Shown: piece after piece, positions 1 to 10,730 of the stretch
Layout: every line of letters begins with the position of its first letter
Position numbering within the stretch: position 1 is the stretch's first letter
DNA from: Phoronis ovalis
Lineage: Eukaryota > Phoronida > Phoronidae
DNA: 17,401 bases
Reading direction: 5' to 3'
NCBI GenBank assembly: GCA_028565635.1
Contig: JAOXYB010020893.1
Location: 1 to 17,401, forward strand
The notes under the pieces: model-generated
The model's input: the letters and a program-made list of their open reading frames with translations, nothing else
Database searches by the model: none
What the model was told of the DNA's origin: nothing
Position numbers and translations under genes: made by a program

Positions 1-1825
1 TATATATATTCAGATGTGCTGCGTTGTAGTTGAATTATGTCCGGTTAAAAAATACTTTTAACTCATTGGGTGCATGACATTGTGCATGTTATTAAAATTT
101 TGAAAATATGTGTCACCAGAATTTATGATTTCCATTCCTCCAGGTAATGCAAATGCTTTTATAGTGAACAACAACAAGAAATAAGCAATAAATAAACAGA
201 ATTAATGAACGCGGGTTTCACAGGTCATGCTCTCAAAATATTGAGTGTTTTTATTACTACGCACTAGATCTACAGCACCTGTATCTGACATCATCACATT
301 TGTATAAATGTTCTTATGAGCCGGGATGTAATTGACTAGGATAGTGGACTGTGCACAATCTAAGCGTGATCAATGCCTGTACCAAATTAAATGGTAAATT
401 AATATCTCAAAAGTCTTGAACGACATATCATAAGCTGATGGAAAATATTGTAAAATCACCTTATCTTGACAAAAATATCATTGTTTTCTGTCACCACCAG
501 ATGTCGTCTCTGATAATTAAAGATATGCAACATTTGATAACATACTCCTTGATATCGCGTGTGAATACAAACAGCGCGAGTTTTTTTATTTTTATCAAAG
601 CGTGGAAACTTTAATCTTAAAAGTTTCTGTTGCTGCGATAAACTAGGAGACGCACGAATTTTAATACTAAAAATCAATAACTTGGTCAAGCACATTGTGG
701 CTAATTGTTTAACGAAGGTAGTAAAATAACGGCTGTGCAAATCAAAGAAATATTTTTGCAGAAATTTTAGATTAAAAAATCAATGTATATTAATATTAAT
801 TTTACGGAATGATAGACATGGTATATATAAATATGCTTGCAATATAAAATATAAGGTAGTACAGCTGTATTCATATTTTATTTTCTTGTGAGCGGCCCGC
901 ATTTAACCTGTTTTTAATAACACCCACATTACGAGATAAGCGGTGCTGCCGCAGAAATCGATCATTCCCTTTTGGATATACATAAGCATGATAACAAATA
1001 ATTCTCATCGTACGTACGTGATCAATGCTTATATTTTTTATAAATTTATACTTTATGCACAATACATGTTTCATTGTGTATTGGCATGAAAACAAGGATG
1101 ATAATTATAATAAATTTTATAAATAAATCTTTGCCAAGAAAAATTATTGACAAGCCTTATTAAATTCTACATTTTCCCAATTTAATAACGTTTTTCGACC
1201 AATCGTTTTCTCACATAGATCTGGGTGTCTTCTGCAGTTAAATCTTCTGTGTGCATATTTATATTAGTTCCTTGTTAGCATAATGTTCGTGATCTTGTTT
1301 CAGTGTTCAATTTGAGGATGTTTTAACAAATAATTTACAGGACTGATGGCTCTTATGACATATTAAAATCAATGGTAGAGCAGTTTCCGTTATTTGAATA
1401 TGTATTTTATTTATTTAATTCAGTATAAATATTGATTAATATGTTACATTGAGTAAATAAGTTTAATTATAACAAATGACTTGTTAATCAGAAAATCTAA
1501 TAGTCTAGCTAAATCTTTGATTTATTTCGCAAATTTTATGATATTTATACGTTCTGTTAAATCAAAATTTATAGCATTCATTTGATATTGTTTACGAAAT
1601 TTAATTAAAATTTTAACCATTTATTTTTCATTCTCTTTGCTATGTATTATTTGAAAATCTCACAAACTTAAAAGTATAGATTAAATTGTAATTGCAATAA
1701 TTTTTCGGAAATGTTACGTGTATTGTTGCTTGTTATCTTTTAATGGGTTTGGAAGAAACATCTAAATGATATCTGTCTGCTAAGGTAAAGAAAACATTGA
1801 ATGCTTATAGAATTACGCGTCTTAG
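1..1825. other. AT-rich upstream DNA, no gene recognised
   Basis: No coding exon, RNA gene or clear repeat is recognised on either strand. The open frames here are short, AT-driven and show no domain or convincing splice context. It may be intergenic DNA or hold distal regulatory sequence or an untranslated first exon of the downstream RASEF gene, which cannot be told from sequence alone. Confidence 0.6.
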
Positions 1826-1872
1826 CCCCAGGGGGTGCGGTCAATATGAAAGTGGGTACCCATGTTCCAACA
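1826..1872 (+). repeat. Left terminal inverted repeat of the MITE
   Basis: This 47-bp arm pairs with 2112-2157. The differences are confined to the outer G-rich part and one C/G change near the inner side (GGTACCCATG here, GGTACGCATG in the other arm read inward). Confidence 0.88.
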
Positions 1873-1888
1873 TGGCTTTTCAACAAAG

Positions 1889-2044
1889 CCCCAAACGAAG
1901 TGAAATTCTGCAAAAAATTCACCCCTAATAAGTGAGTTTTTTTGAAAAATTGCACCCTTAAGGAAGTGACTTTTGGGAAAAAAACACTAACGAAGTGTCA
2001 CACCTCATAAAAACATCGCTTTTCGTGATTTTAGCCAAAAAACA
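1889..2044. repeat. Degenerate tandem repeat inside the MITE (about 29-33 bp unit)
   Basis: Successive segments 1889-1921 (33), 1922-1954 (33), 1955-1986 (32), 1987-2015 (29) and probably 2016-2044 (29) share a pattern. Each has a C-rich start, an AAGTG block, a T-rich stretch, then an A-run closing in CA. The first three units are the clearest and the last two have decayed. Confidence 0.65.
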
Positions 2045-2054
2045 GACCCTAAGT

Positions 2055-2072
2055 GCGTAACGCGCGTTACGC
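2055..2072. repeat. 18-bp perfect palindrome within the MITE
   Basis: GCGTAACGCGCGTTACGC is identical to its own reverse complement. It is a CpG-dense island in AT-rich DNA, next to the inner edge of the right part of the element. Confidence 0.9.
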
Positions 2073-2111
2073 TCCGGCGGATCGAAAAACATACTCTTTC
2101 ACGCAAAATTT

Positions 2112-2157
2112 TGTTGGAACATGCGTACCCACTTTCATATTGACTGCCCCCCCGGGG
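2112..2157 (-). repeat. Right terminal inverted repeat of the MITE
   Basis: The reverse complement of this 46-bp arm matches the left arm from the CCCC end to CCAACA. It ends exactly at the second TCTTAG copy. Confidence 0.88.
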
Positions 2158-2163
2158 TCTTAG

Positions 2164-3181
2164 CGATGCACTTCAAAACAGGTCTCACCGAGATTCCAAA
2201 TACATATATTTGAAATCGATATGGCACAACGGATCTTTTATTTAGATTGATCCACAATCAAATTTACAAAAGACAATTAAGCCGGGTGTGACGTTATCGG
2301 TTGTTCAATTTTAATTCATCCTAGAATAAAATTCGATACATTCGAAGTTGAACTTGGATCTAAAAGAATTGTAAGTGGTCTTCTAAAAGGAGGAAGAGAA
2401 TAAAAACTTTAAAGGCACTTTATCGTTGTATATCTTAAATTCTAATATCGAAATATACAAGCTGTATGTAGTTGGAGCGCGCAGGAGCATATTTTAAGTT
2501 CGTCATTAGTATGTGTATCTTGCAAGAGGCTACGTATCTTTGTAAACTCAATTCAGTCATTGCGTCTATGGACTGTGGAATTACTAAATGGCCAGGATGC
2601 GGTAACGTATGCAATCGGTGAAAAAGTGACTTTTTGGTGTTAAGCGTCCTTTCTATCAAGTGTCAAATCAGTCGGTGAAGTTACCATTGATCAAGGATAA
2701 GGGGTTCAAGTGTTATCAAAAACTCGTCTGAACATTGGTTATGTCGCTGCTTGAGTTGTTACTATAGTTAATGCAATATCAACAATTGACGTGATTTTCA
2801 TGCGGTATGTTAATTTAGTATGCTCTATTTATTAACCTATGATTTAGATAATCCGATGTGGATAAGGACAATTACTGATGCAGGCTGGTGTAAAAGATTA
2901 ATGCGAACGCCACTATACGATTATTTCCGACCCCTATTAAACAAGCTAGAATTATCCTGACTGATTGCTATTTCTCTAAACAGTTAAATTTGTTTTATAA
3001 CTTTTATGCGACCGTTAATTTTGAAACTGTAAGTTGAACTTGCTTTCCTTTAAAGTCTGAAAGTGGATATATGTATCGATGGTTGATTTAAAAGAACTTT
3101 TTTAATTAACTAATCAAGAGACGCAGAATCTGCATATTGTTTTAAAATTGAATTTAAGTAACATATCAGAGAAAAAACTAA
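2164..3181. other. Region upstream of the RASEF start; presumed promoter and 5' UTR
   Basis: No coding exon is recognised. The region precedes the RASEF start codon and may contain its promoter and untranslated leader. I cannot point to a specific TATA box, initiator or 5' UTR splice site. An in-frame TAA sits immediately before the ATG (3179-3181), so the coding region does not extend upstream without splicing. Confidence 0.4.
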
Positions 3182-3861
3182 ATGGAGAAATATTCAAGCG
3201 CTCCATTCGAGTACATAGGCGACGAGAAAGGAAACAAACGACAAGTTTCGCTGATAGAGTTCAAAATATTGTGTTCTGACTTAGAGTTATCAGAAGAAGA
3301 AATTATCAAAACTTTTGTCGAATTAGATACAGACAGGGATGGTATGATAAACATTGAGGATTTGGAACATGGATTTAATAAAGTATATACCTCAACCAAA
3401 TCAAGAGGTACTTCAGAAATAAACGAAAACCTTTCTGTTGACGACAAAAATCAGCAACGGCAAAAACAACGAAATGAAACTGGTAAACAAATGTTGCTAA
3501 CTTCGTCTTCTGCAAGCGAAAATAAAAATGATGAACCTACCATAAATATGGGGTCACCAACGAGTAGCATATCTGAGAATAAAACCGAGATGAAAGGGAT
3601 CATGAAGACAACAGCTGTTCGTCGAGTTTTACCTCTACCAGAATTTGACCCTAGCAACAGGGAACTTCTAGATGTGAACAGCAACAGTAAAATTGATTCT
3701 TGTTTTACGCATGCAGGAGAAACTCAGGGGGAAGACTTATTTTGTGAAGCCTCTGAGTTGAATGTTGAAACAGTGTATGACTCTGAGAGTGTTGAGCATA
3801 AGGAATTATTGGGATGTACAGAGTTGACATCTGAGCAAATAAAATGTCTGTGCAAAAGAAG
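3182..3861 (+). CDS. RASEF exon 1: EF-hands and disordered linker
   Basis: Encodes residues 1-226 plus two bases. EF-hand 1 (loop about 15-26) lacks the usual acidic ligands. EF-hand 2 (loop 49-60, D-T-D-R-D-G) keeps positions 1, 3, 5 and Gly6 but has Asp at position 12. The rest is polar, Ser/Glu/Asn-rich linker. The donor is AG|GTACCG; without splicing the frame stops at 3880. Confidence 0.88.
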
Positions 3862-6800
3862 GTACCGCAGTTTTTTTTGATTCTCATTTTTGAATTTCTC
3901 AGTAATCCTCAACTTTAACAAATATTGACGTATCAATGTCAACAACAATGCTAATTAGCTGCACGTAGTAAAAAATCTAACTCATTTTATATTTTAGAAA
4001 AATAGAGGAAATAAAGTAAAAACGAATACCGCAAACTAAAAAAACAACACAATTTTCTGTTTCTGCTACCCAATTTTAATTTGGTTTGTTTACCTTCTAA
4101 ATCTGATAGTACATTTAATTTTCCGATTACCGATAATTAAATAAAGAATGATTATTTACCCAACTAATGTCAAGATCTCACGTTACGACCACTTAATGTG
4201 TCAAATAGTAAAGTTACTACTTGTACAACACTTTTGAAACAACTTGATTTATTAATAGTCAATTGCAAGTGCAGGCTTGCGTAAATTTGAAACGATTACG
4301 TCAACAGTGTAACTTTTTTCAAATAAAAATAATAAAACAGTATTTCTCATTTAATTTTTAGTTTCGATTGTTGGCGTTTAAAAATTAATACCTACTGAAC
4401 AGTAAACTTTTCTGAGTACAAAGAAAATATCGTGTCTTCACACTCTAAATATTTCTTTTTAATTTTTGAAAAATACCTTTATCCCGCATTGCCTATAATA
4501 AAGAATCATGGAATTAGAGTGTTGGTGAAGTTTTTTGCCCGAAAGCGAAATGTTTTTTGTAAAAATTATTTTTGGAAGGACTGTAAGCTGTGCACTTAAT
4601 AAATAACATTCAGTTTTAGATTTGAATTCATATCAAAATATATTTTATATATTTTTGAATAACCATTTGTACAGATTAAAATCGATAAAACAGTACAATA
4701 TATGCCTACAAAAATATTGCACCGTCAATAAACATTAATAATGATTAATTAACATGAGTTGCATGGATATGCATTGACATAATGTTCTATATAATATTAA
4801 ATGTTCTCCTGTTTCTTGTCGCTAAATATTAATGCACAATTTTCAAATATTGGTTTGTTTATTAATTATTGTAATATACTTTGAGTTAAATCTTTGTATT
4901 GTTCATTCTCATTAAAAAAAAGGATTTATATTTCTTTTTATATATATAGCAATTTGTAATCATAGTGTGTCAAGACTAACATTTTTGCTATCTACGTTTT
5001 AGCCAAGAGCAAATCTGTGAATTCTACCAACAGCTCCATGCATCAGATTCTCCGGACTTATTGAATCAGTGTGAATCTATACTGTTGGGAGTTATCAAAG
5101 ATGTTCGACAGCAACAACTGGAAAACAAAGGACTTGAACAGTCATTTAAAAGGTAGCGTACTTGTATATAGTAAAAAAATTGTATTCAATGAACAGAGGT
5201 TATTGGTGCTGTGGTAGCCAATTTCCCTACATTGGCCTATTGCAAAGGGCCACCCAAACGTTGCGTTGTTAAGGCTGCACGAAAAATGAGACAGGGTTAT
5301 CTTTATTTGTGACTGAACAAAAGAGTTGGGCTGTTTGCTAGAAGAAAACATGTTACTATTAATCTGGATGGGAAAAGCAATTACACTAGCCTTCAGCTTA
5401 TGCCAAATAAGCGGGTGTGGCATCCGTAAGCTGTTTAAATGTATTTTATGATTGATCCGTTTCGTTTTTTTTCTCTATATACGTTATTAACGATTCTCTT
5501 TTTTTTTAGAGAAAAGGAGTATAATGAGCGACACCTACGCCACCTGGAGGAAGAATTAGAAAACCAAATGCAAAAAGTTGCAACAAGAGTACGCTTTGAG
5601 GTAGTAAACATAAACAGATAACTTTTAAACTATGAACTTAAATGAATGGTAGACAGCGTCGCGTACAGAATTTAATGTGGAGGCCATAATGTTATTGGAC
5701 ATCTATGTTAAGAATGTTTTGAAGACTGTTTGTATCACTTCTTTTTCAATTTCTTATATAGCGTTTTCATTATCAATTGTAGGAAAATGAAAAATACACT
5801 ATAGAAGTCACAGAAATAAAGAGCCAATATAGTCAAGAAATAGAACAGTTACGAGAAAATTTACAGAAGTTACAAAACCTCGAAATTGTAAAGTCAACAA
5901 CTCCTGATAAAATTAACGAAGAGCAAATAAGTACAATTAAAAATAAACTAGAAAGTTTAACACAAGAAAATAGATATTTAAAAAGTGAACTGACAGACGA
6001 ACAGACGAACTTAGCAATAGTAAGAAGTGAGTTGGCTACACTGAGACAGGAGTATGTTGATAAAGACGCAGAACTTGACAGGTAAGTAAAGACTATCATT
6101 CTACGTGACAGGGATTGTTTTGAAAGCTTTAAATATTTATAAGTCAACAAATTCAATTTATTTACGTATGCTGTTCAACAAGTTTACCCTGCTTTAAAGA
6201 TGCAGATGAATTTGTGGCAAACAGTATAAGCGTCATTCTTGCAAAGCTATATTTTGATGTCTTCATAACGCCATCTTTACCGGTGCTAGTAACTTCGATA
6301 CATGCTTACGACAAACTGAAACCAGGCCGTAAAGTAAGTTTCATAAAAAAATAGATGCGAAAACTCAGGTGTTTCAAAGGCTGGTAACAAAAACACGAAA
6401 ACATCAAAATTATAAATCAGTGTATTTTTTTCTAGCGAAAAGAAAAATTTATATGATTATGTCAAAGAGCAGGAAAATCTTAGAGGACAAATCCACAAAT
6501 TGCAGTAAGTTTCGTCGACAATTAAAATCTAAATGTAAAGTTATAACGCATGCATGCGCGCGCATGGCCCTTTGTATGGGCATTTACGGAAGATGTAATG
6601 CGGTCACATATATCCTTTACAGTTACTTCAGTAGAAAATGTATCATGACTAGAGAGTAGTTAGATCGGAAATCTACTGACTGCATGCACAGCAAATGACG
6701 AACACCATTAAGTATACAAGATTTTATCGGGTTGTGACAGATTGTTATTACATTACATTCTACCGAACAAGCTAGTGCATTTATTTAATTAATCATTATT

Positions 6801-9800
6801 TCCAATTTTGAAACATTGTCAATCGTATCCTTTATGTTTTCTCTAGTGATGCCAATAAAAAGCTGCACGACACCAATGATGACTTGAGAACTGCCTTAGA
6901 AGCTAGTCGACAAGCATTTAGTAGAGCAACTTCTGCAAGGAACTCTGTGTCCTCAATACAATCAGCTACAGAAGGCATTACGTATGTGAAACGTTTAGTG
7001 TTCACTTTATGAAGAGATATTCGTATAGCTGTTTTGAAAGAATATACAGGCCACTCATTTTAAATTTGTTCATACCTTTTAATAAAGGTCCACGCAGCAC
7101 TGCTTTATCGCGCTAATCATTAAGTTTGTTCGAAAGTATATATTTCTGCAGATACTACTGTCACAAATGATCAGATGCACAAACACCCCTAATAACTAAA
7201 GGTAAAATTAAAAGTATGTAAACTTTGTAAAGCCAAAAAACAGTTTGCTCTAGTAAGTTTCATGTCTAAGCCTACTATAGATATGTATCGTGGGAAACTC
7301 AAATGATGGCAGCCATTGCACTTCAGAGCCTGTGCAAAGGAGAGCTTGCTTTTATCTAAGCATTAATGTGGATGTTACATTTTACAGCCGACGACAAGCA
7401 ACTAGTGTGAACTCATCCTTAGCCGAAGAAATTAACCAATCCGAGCGTTTTTCTTCTCCTGACGGCCATCGACGTTCAACCCTCTTGCCGTCACAGGAAA
7501 GCTGTGAAGTAGACAGCTTACCAGAAGATTTTGGTACGCAACAGAACTTTTTTCTTAACGGTGATTTTCTTAATCATTTGAAACATTTTTTGATATAGAT
7601 ACAATTAATTGTATTGATATCCGGCGCCAGCACGATATTCTCCTTAAAGTTCAATTCATTTTGATGCCCATGTCATCATTAATTTTCGTTGTTATCACAA
7701 GGTATTGTGCATGCAGTGAGATTGCATAATCACGTCTTGATAATACATAAAACATCATCTTAATAATATTATTAACATACTGGATAATAACAAATAAATA
7801 TAGTGTAATTAACTGGTAAAATTTCAACTTTTGGTTCGAATGAGAGATGTTTTATATTCGCGAATGCTTCTTCGCTGACTGTGGAAATCTTAGTCCATGT
7901 AATAATTGCATTGTATTGCATTTTTTTCAGATAATTATATATCGATTCCAGTCCTTTAGCTAAATGCATTGTTTGTAATCTTTTTGAAATTAAAATTTAT
8001 GCTTATTTAATGCTATCTGGATACAGTTAAATATACATTACAAGTTTAGATCAGACACATAATTGTTTTATACGGAAAATTTAGGATCAAAAGACAGCTT
8101 TGTATTTACCACTTTTGTTACAGACAGTGGTCACTCCACTTTACGTGATATTAATGAATTTGACAGTGATGAGGAAAACCATTTCCGTCCATTACGTCGT
8201 TTAAAACGTGGAGGTGGGCATTCAGCAGATTCGGAAGAAACAGACGCGGAAATAGAAAATGCCTTGCAGCGATCCTCATACCTTGAAGACATCCCTCGTA
8301 GCAAGCGACGTCGAGAACGTGGTTCTAGCCGACCAGAATCCTCCTGTAGCCGGACATCCAGTCGAAGTTCCGTATTCCGGGGTGCTACGGCTTCACCTAG
8401 ATGTATATCACCGGAAGAACCAATGCCCTTAATAAATGGCGACCCTGAGAGAATGTATAAAGTGGTACTGGCAGGTGATGCAGCTGTTGGGAAGTCAAGT
8501 TTTATCATGAGGCTGTGCAAAGGCAGATTTATAGCCAATATTAACTCAACTTTAGGTAGGTATCTTACACGCCGTATTTACATTAGGAAATGTTGCGATT
8601 GTTTATAGTTTTCAATTGTCTTCCAAAATATATAGCCATTGCATATATTGAAGCGTTCAACATATATAATATTTGAAACTCAAACCCATTTTAATTGCAA
8701 TATTTCAATAGCAAGGTCAAATGTATTTATGAATATATGAAAATTAATAAATGCACAGAATGTAAAATTCTTATCTACTGATTATTCAAGGTGTTGATTT
8801 TCAAACGAAAACCATTGAAGTTGATGGCCGCGTAATAGCATTGCAGCTGTGGGATACTGCTGGACAGGAGAGATTCCGAAGCATTGCCAAATCATATTTT
8901 AGGCGAGCTGATGGCGTCTTGTTACTTTATGATTGTACTTATGAAAGGTCGTTTACAAACGTAAGGGAATGGATCGACGCCATTGAGGTAAGAGTTTTAA
9001 ACTGATACTCAAGTTTCGGGCCGTTTTATTCTTTTTGACTAGTTGTTCATGAAAAAACCCTGAAATGGTGCTTTTAATTTTAATTTACATTAAATTTATC
9101 CGAAATCTAAAAAAGTATTACGAGTCCATAATTGCACTAATATGACTGTGATAATCTGATTAAGTCACTATTTGATAGCATTATTGCAGTGACCAAATGC
9201 ATGAGCACTTCATGCTACTTAATTATCTCATGTAAGTATGTTCTCAACATGTTATGTGATGTAAGTACCTTGAGTAAACACCAAAAACACACTATTTTAA
9301 TATTTCCCATGTAATAGGATGGTGCCCAAAAGAAACTTCCTATAATGATGTGTGCCAATAAAACAGATCTGAGAGAAGCGGCAGCAAAAGAAGGAAGGAC
9401 AATCGTCTCGCGTCAAGAGGGAAGTAAACTAGCTAAAGATTACTCCGCATTGTTTATCGAAACTAGTGCCAAAGATGGAAAGAACGTTGCGTCGGCTGTT
9501 ACAGAGTTGGCCAGGTATAACGACTGCAAGCTGATATTGAATTTTAACACTGCATATAAATGCATGCACATTATTCATAACCCATTATTCTCAATCACTC
9601 GATACAAAATGGATAACATAAATATCCTTGCTACAGGGAGTAAGCGACTGGCAGGAGCAGTAATTATTTCTCCTAAGATACCGACTAGGTGTCATCTAAG
9701 AACTATTTCAGAGCCTTGTCTGCATGTGCAACCAGAAAGCTGATGGGGGCAGCATCCGGGGCAGCATAAGCAAAGCATACCACTAAGCGAGAGCAGATGC

Positions 9801-10018
9801 TGCAACATTTATAGGTCATTTAACTGATGAATGTACGTTAATATTTGACAACTAAAAAATCAACGTTTCTGTAATGTATGAATTAAAATAATTTGGTAAT
9901 TTTCAATTTTAGATTACTACGCACAAACGAAGACCTAGAAGTGAAATCTGTCGGCCTTCAGTTGCACGAGATGCAAATTGAATCCTCCAACAAATTTACT
10001 AAATGCTGTTCCACATAA
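3182..10018 (+). CDS. RASEF/Rab45-like EF-hand, coiled-coil and Rab GTPase protein (11 coding exons)
   Basis: Exons: 3182-3861, 5003-5152, 5510-5600, 5783-6081, 6436-6504, 6847-6981, 7388-7533, 8124-8555, 8791-8987, 9318-9514, 9913-10018. Joined, they give 834 codons including TAA (833 residues; human RASEF is about 740). Domain order is two EF-hand units (residues about 9-70), an acidic/Ser-rich linker, a coiled coil (about 245-450), a basic/Ser-rich linker and a Rab GTPase domain (about 635-800). G boxes are intact: GDAAVGKS (641-648), Thr666 in switch I, WDTAGQE (688-694) with the hydrolytic Gln693, NKTD (747-750) and SAK (783-785). The protein ends CCST, a double-cysteine tail expected to be geranylgeranylated. 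Family knowledge: large Rab-like GTPases of this type act in membrane traffic, with EF-hands and coiled coil mediating regulation and self-association. All introns are GT-AG. CRACR2A and RAB44 share the architecture, but the Rab core fits RASEF best. Confidence 0.93.
3862..5002 (+). other. RASEF intron 1 (1141 bp)
   Basis: The longest RASEF intron. It is strongly AT-rich with poly-A and TA-rich stretches. No nested gene or repeat is recognised. It ends in an acceptor reading TACGTTTTAG. Confidence 0.85.
5003..5152 (+). CDS. RASEF exon 2: start of the coiled coil
   Basis: Completes Ser227 and carries the segment beginning [13 protein letters not shown], leading into heptad-like charged helix. 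Phase 2 in and phase 2 out; donor AG|GTAGCG. The 357-bp intron that follows holds a slightly GC-richer stretch (about 5200-5430) of unknown origin. Confidence 0.88.
5510..5600 (+). CDS. RASEF exon 3: coiled coil
   Basis: Short exon behind a strong polypyrimidine tract (CTCTTTTTTTTTAG). It encodes [20 protein letters not shown] and ten more residues, ending phase 0 at GAG|GTAGTA. Confidence 0.88.
5783..6081 (+). CDS. RASEF exon 4: coiled coil
   Basis: Encodes about 100 residues rich in Glu, Lys, Gln and Leu, in heptad style, with a short break around KSTTPDK. Acceptor TCAATTGTAG, donor AG|GTAAGT (consensus). Confidence 0.9.
6436..6504 (+). CDS. RASEF exon 5: coiled coil (69 bp)
   Basis: Small exon encoding [20 protein letters not shown] and flanking residues. 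Acceptor TTTTTTTCTAG and donor CA|GTAAGT are both strong, and the phase fits exons 4 and 6. Confidence 0.88.
6847..6981 (+). CDS. RASEF exon 6: end of coiled coil
   Basis: Encodes the conserved stretch [20 protein letters not shown], characteristic of RASEF proteins just before the linker to the GTPase domain, then a Ser-rich segment. Acceptor TTTTCTCTAG, donor AC|GTATGT. Confidence 0.9.
7388..7533 (+). CDS. RASEF exon 7: linker
   Basis: Encodes a polar, Ser-rich linker ([15 protein letters not shown] onward) with no known domain. Acceptor ACATTTTACAG, donor G|GTACGC. The intron that follows (7534-8123, 590 bp) contains nothing recognisable apart from a second in-frame acceptor near its end. 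Confidence 0.85.
8124..8555 (+). CDS. RASEF exon 8: basic linker, P-loop and switch I
   Basis: Begins with an acidic then Arg/Ser-rich linker including the basic cluster KRRRER (584-589). It then enters the GTPase domain at [17 protein letters not shown] and runs to the switch I STLG. Acceptor TTTTGTTACAG; donor G|GTAGGT splits the Gly of STLGVDF. Confidence 0.93.
8791..8987 (+). CDS. RASEF exon 9: switch II and central GTPase fold
   Basis: Encodes VDFQTKT, the [20 protein letters not shown] switch II block, and [12 protein letters not shown]. This is the stretch most like vertebrate RASEF. Donor GAG|GTAAGA. Confidence 0.95.
9318..9514 (+). CDS. RASEF exon 10: G4 and G5 guanine-binding motifs
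   Basis: Carries [10 protein letters not shown] (G4) and FIETSAKDG (G5). It has the same 197-bp length as exon 9 but is unrelated in sequence. Donor AG|GTATAA is acceptable but not ideal; without splicing the frame runs on to 9743. Confidence 0.93.
9913..10018 (+). CDS. RASEF exon 11: C-terminal tail with prenylation motif
   Basis: Encodes [20 protein letters not shown] and the tail ending KCCST, then TAA. The adjacent cysteines near the end are the Rab-type geranylgeranylation signal; vertebrate RASEF also ends in a double-cysteine motif. Confidence 0.92.
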
Positions 10019-10080
10019 CTCGATCGTCAGCAGTGATAACTAAGACCAACACCCTATGTATATACTACAAACATTTAATT

Positions 10081-10086
10081 AATAAA
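10081..10086 (+). promoter_or_regulatory. Likely RASEF poly(A) signal AATAAA
   Basis: A canonical AATAAA lies 63 bases after the RASEF stop, in TTAATTAATAAATG. A TG-rich stretch (GTGTGTACTTTTG) follows about 20 bases later and resembles a downstream GU-rich element. Confidence 0.65.
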
Positions 10087-10590
10087 TGATAACGTATGAT
10101 AGACACTGTGTGTACTTTTGATACGAAGCACAGCAAGTTCAGTAAACTAATTAACGTAATTATAAATTATAACACAATTGCAATTTTATATAATGATACT
10201 TCGGCTGACATTTTGCATACTAAATTAGATACTTTTAATGAACATACAAAAAAGTAACTGAGGCGATGTAAGGCATGTTTTCGTGGCTGACAATGTTGAA
10301 TTCATCTGGTTACCGATAGTAGCTGGATGTGCTGGCTCGGTACTCATCTTCACTTGTAACACTTGCTTGGAAAGTTAAAGTAGTTAGTATAATTTGATGG
10401 ATGTGCCGCAAGTTGTAAATATAAAATTGAAAGACAAAAAAATAACATTTTTCTGGACAAAAATTCCGAGTTCGTCTTGTTTTGATGATTTCTTTAATTT
10501 TAGTTTTATACATAATTATTTACACAAAAGAACTATACTTTGGTGGTTCACACTCGCCCCCTCGCGTCAGTTTTTGCTCAACTGATTATG

Positions 10591-10603
10591 GCACATGCGC
10601 AGT
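10591..10603. promoter_or_regulatory. NRF1-like site (tentative)
   Basis: GCACATGCGCAGT resembles one and a half half-sites of the NRF1 element found in many animal housekeeping promoters. It lies close to a small CpG-containing stretch at 10556-10567. Motif likeness only. Confidence 0.3.
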
Positions 10604-10730
10604 GAGTATGCTGGTGGTTATGACATATTAGTACATCATGCGTATAAGCTGTTAACTTAAAATTCTCTTGGGCTAAGTATCTACACAATAATACGAAAGA
10701 GATGTGTTTACCTGTATGTCAGTAAAAAAA

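Larger units (their letters stand above)
1820..2163. mobile_element. Non-autonomous DNA transposon (MITE) with target-site duplication
   Basis: A 332-bp element (1826-2157) is bounded by terminal inverted repeats of 47 and 46 bp, at 1826-1872 and 2112-2157. They begin CCCC and then a G-rich run, and match at nearly every base over their inner 33 bp (shared start GTCAATATGAAAGTGGGTAC). Directly outside each end lies the hexamer TCTTAG (1820-1825 and 2158-2163), the expected target-site duplication. The interior has no transposase frame, so mobility would need a transposase made elsewhere. Six-bp duplications are known from Dada and IS3EU DNA transposons among others, but the family is not settled. 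The closely matching ends suggest a fairly recent insertion. Confidence 0.85.

Noticed and set aside
456-740. Minus-strand open frame of 94 codons
   Set aside because: No domain, AT-driven composition and no splice context; looks like chance.
2435-2659. Minus-strand open frame of 74 codons upstream of RASEF
   Set aside because: Somewhat GC-richer than its surroundings, but the translation shows no family likeness or clear exon borders.
5142-5423. Minus-strand open frame across RASEF exon 2 and intron 2
   Set aside because: Partly the antisense of a real exon. The rest is a GC-richer intronic stretch that could be an old repeat fragment, but no ends or duplications are visible.
7826-7848. 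GGTTCGAA resembling a tRNA T-arm (B box)
   Set aside because: No cloverleaf or A box could be built around it.
8131-8538. Minus-strand frame of 135 codons
   Set aside because: Lies exactly antisense to RASEF exon 8, whose plus-strand translation has the P-loop; a shadow.
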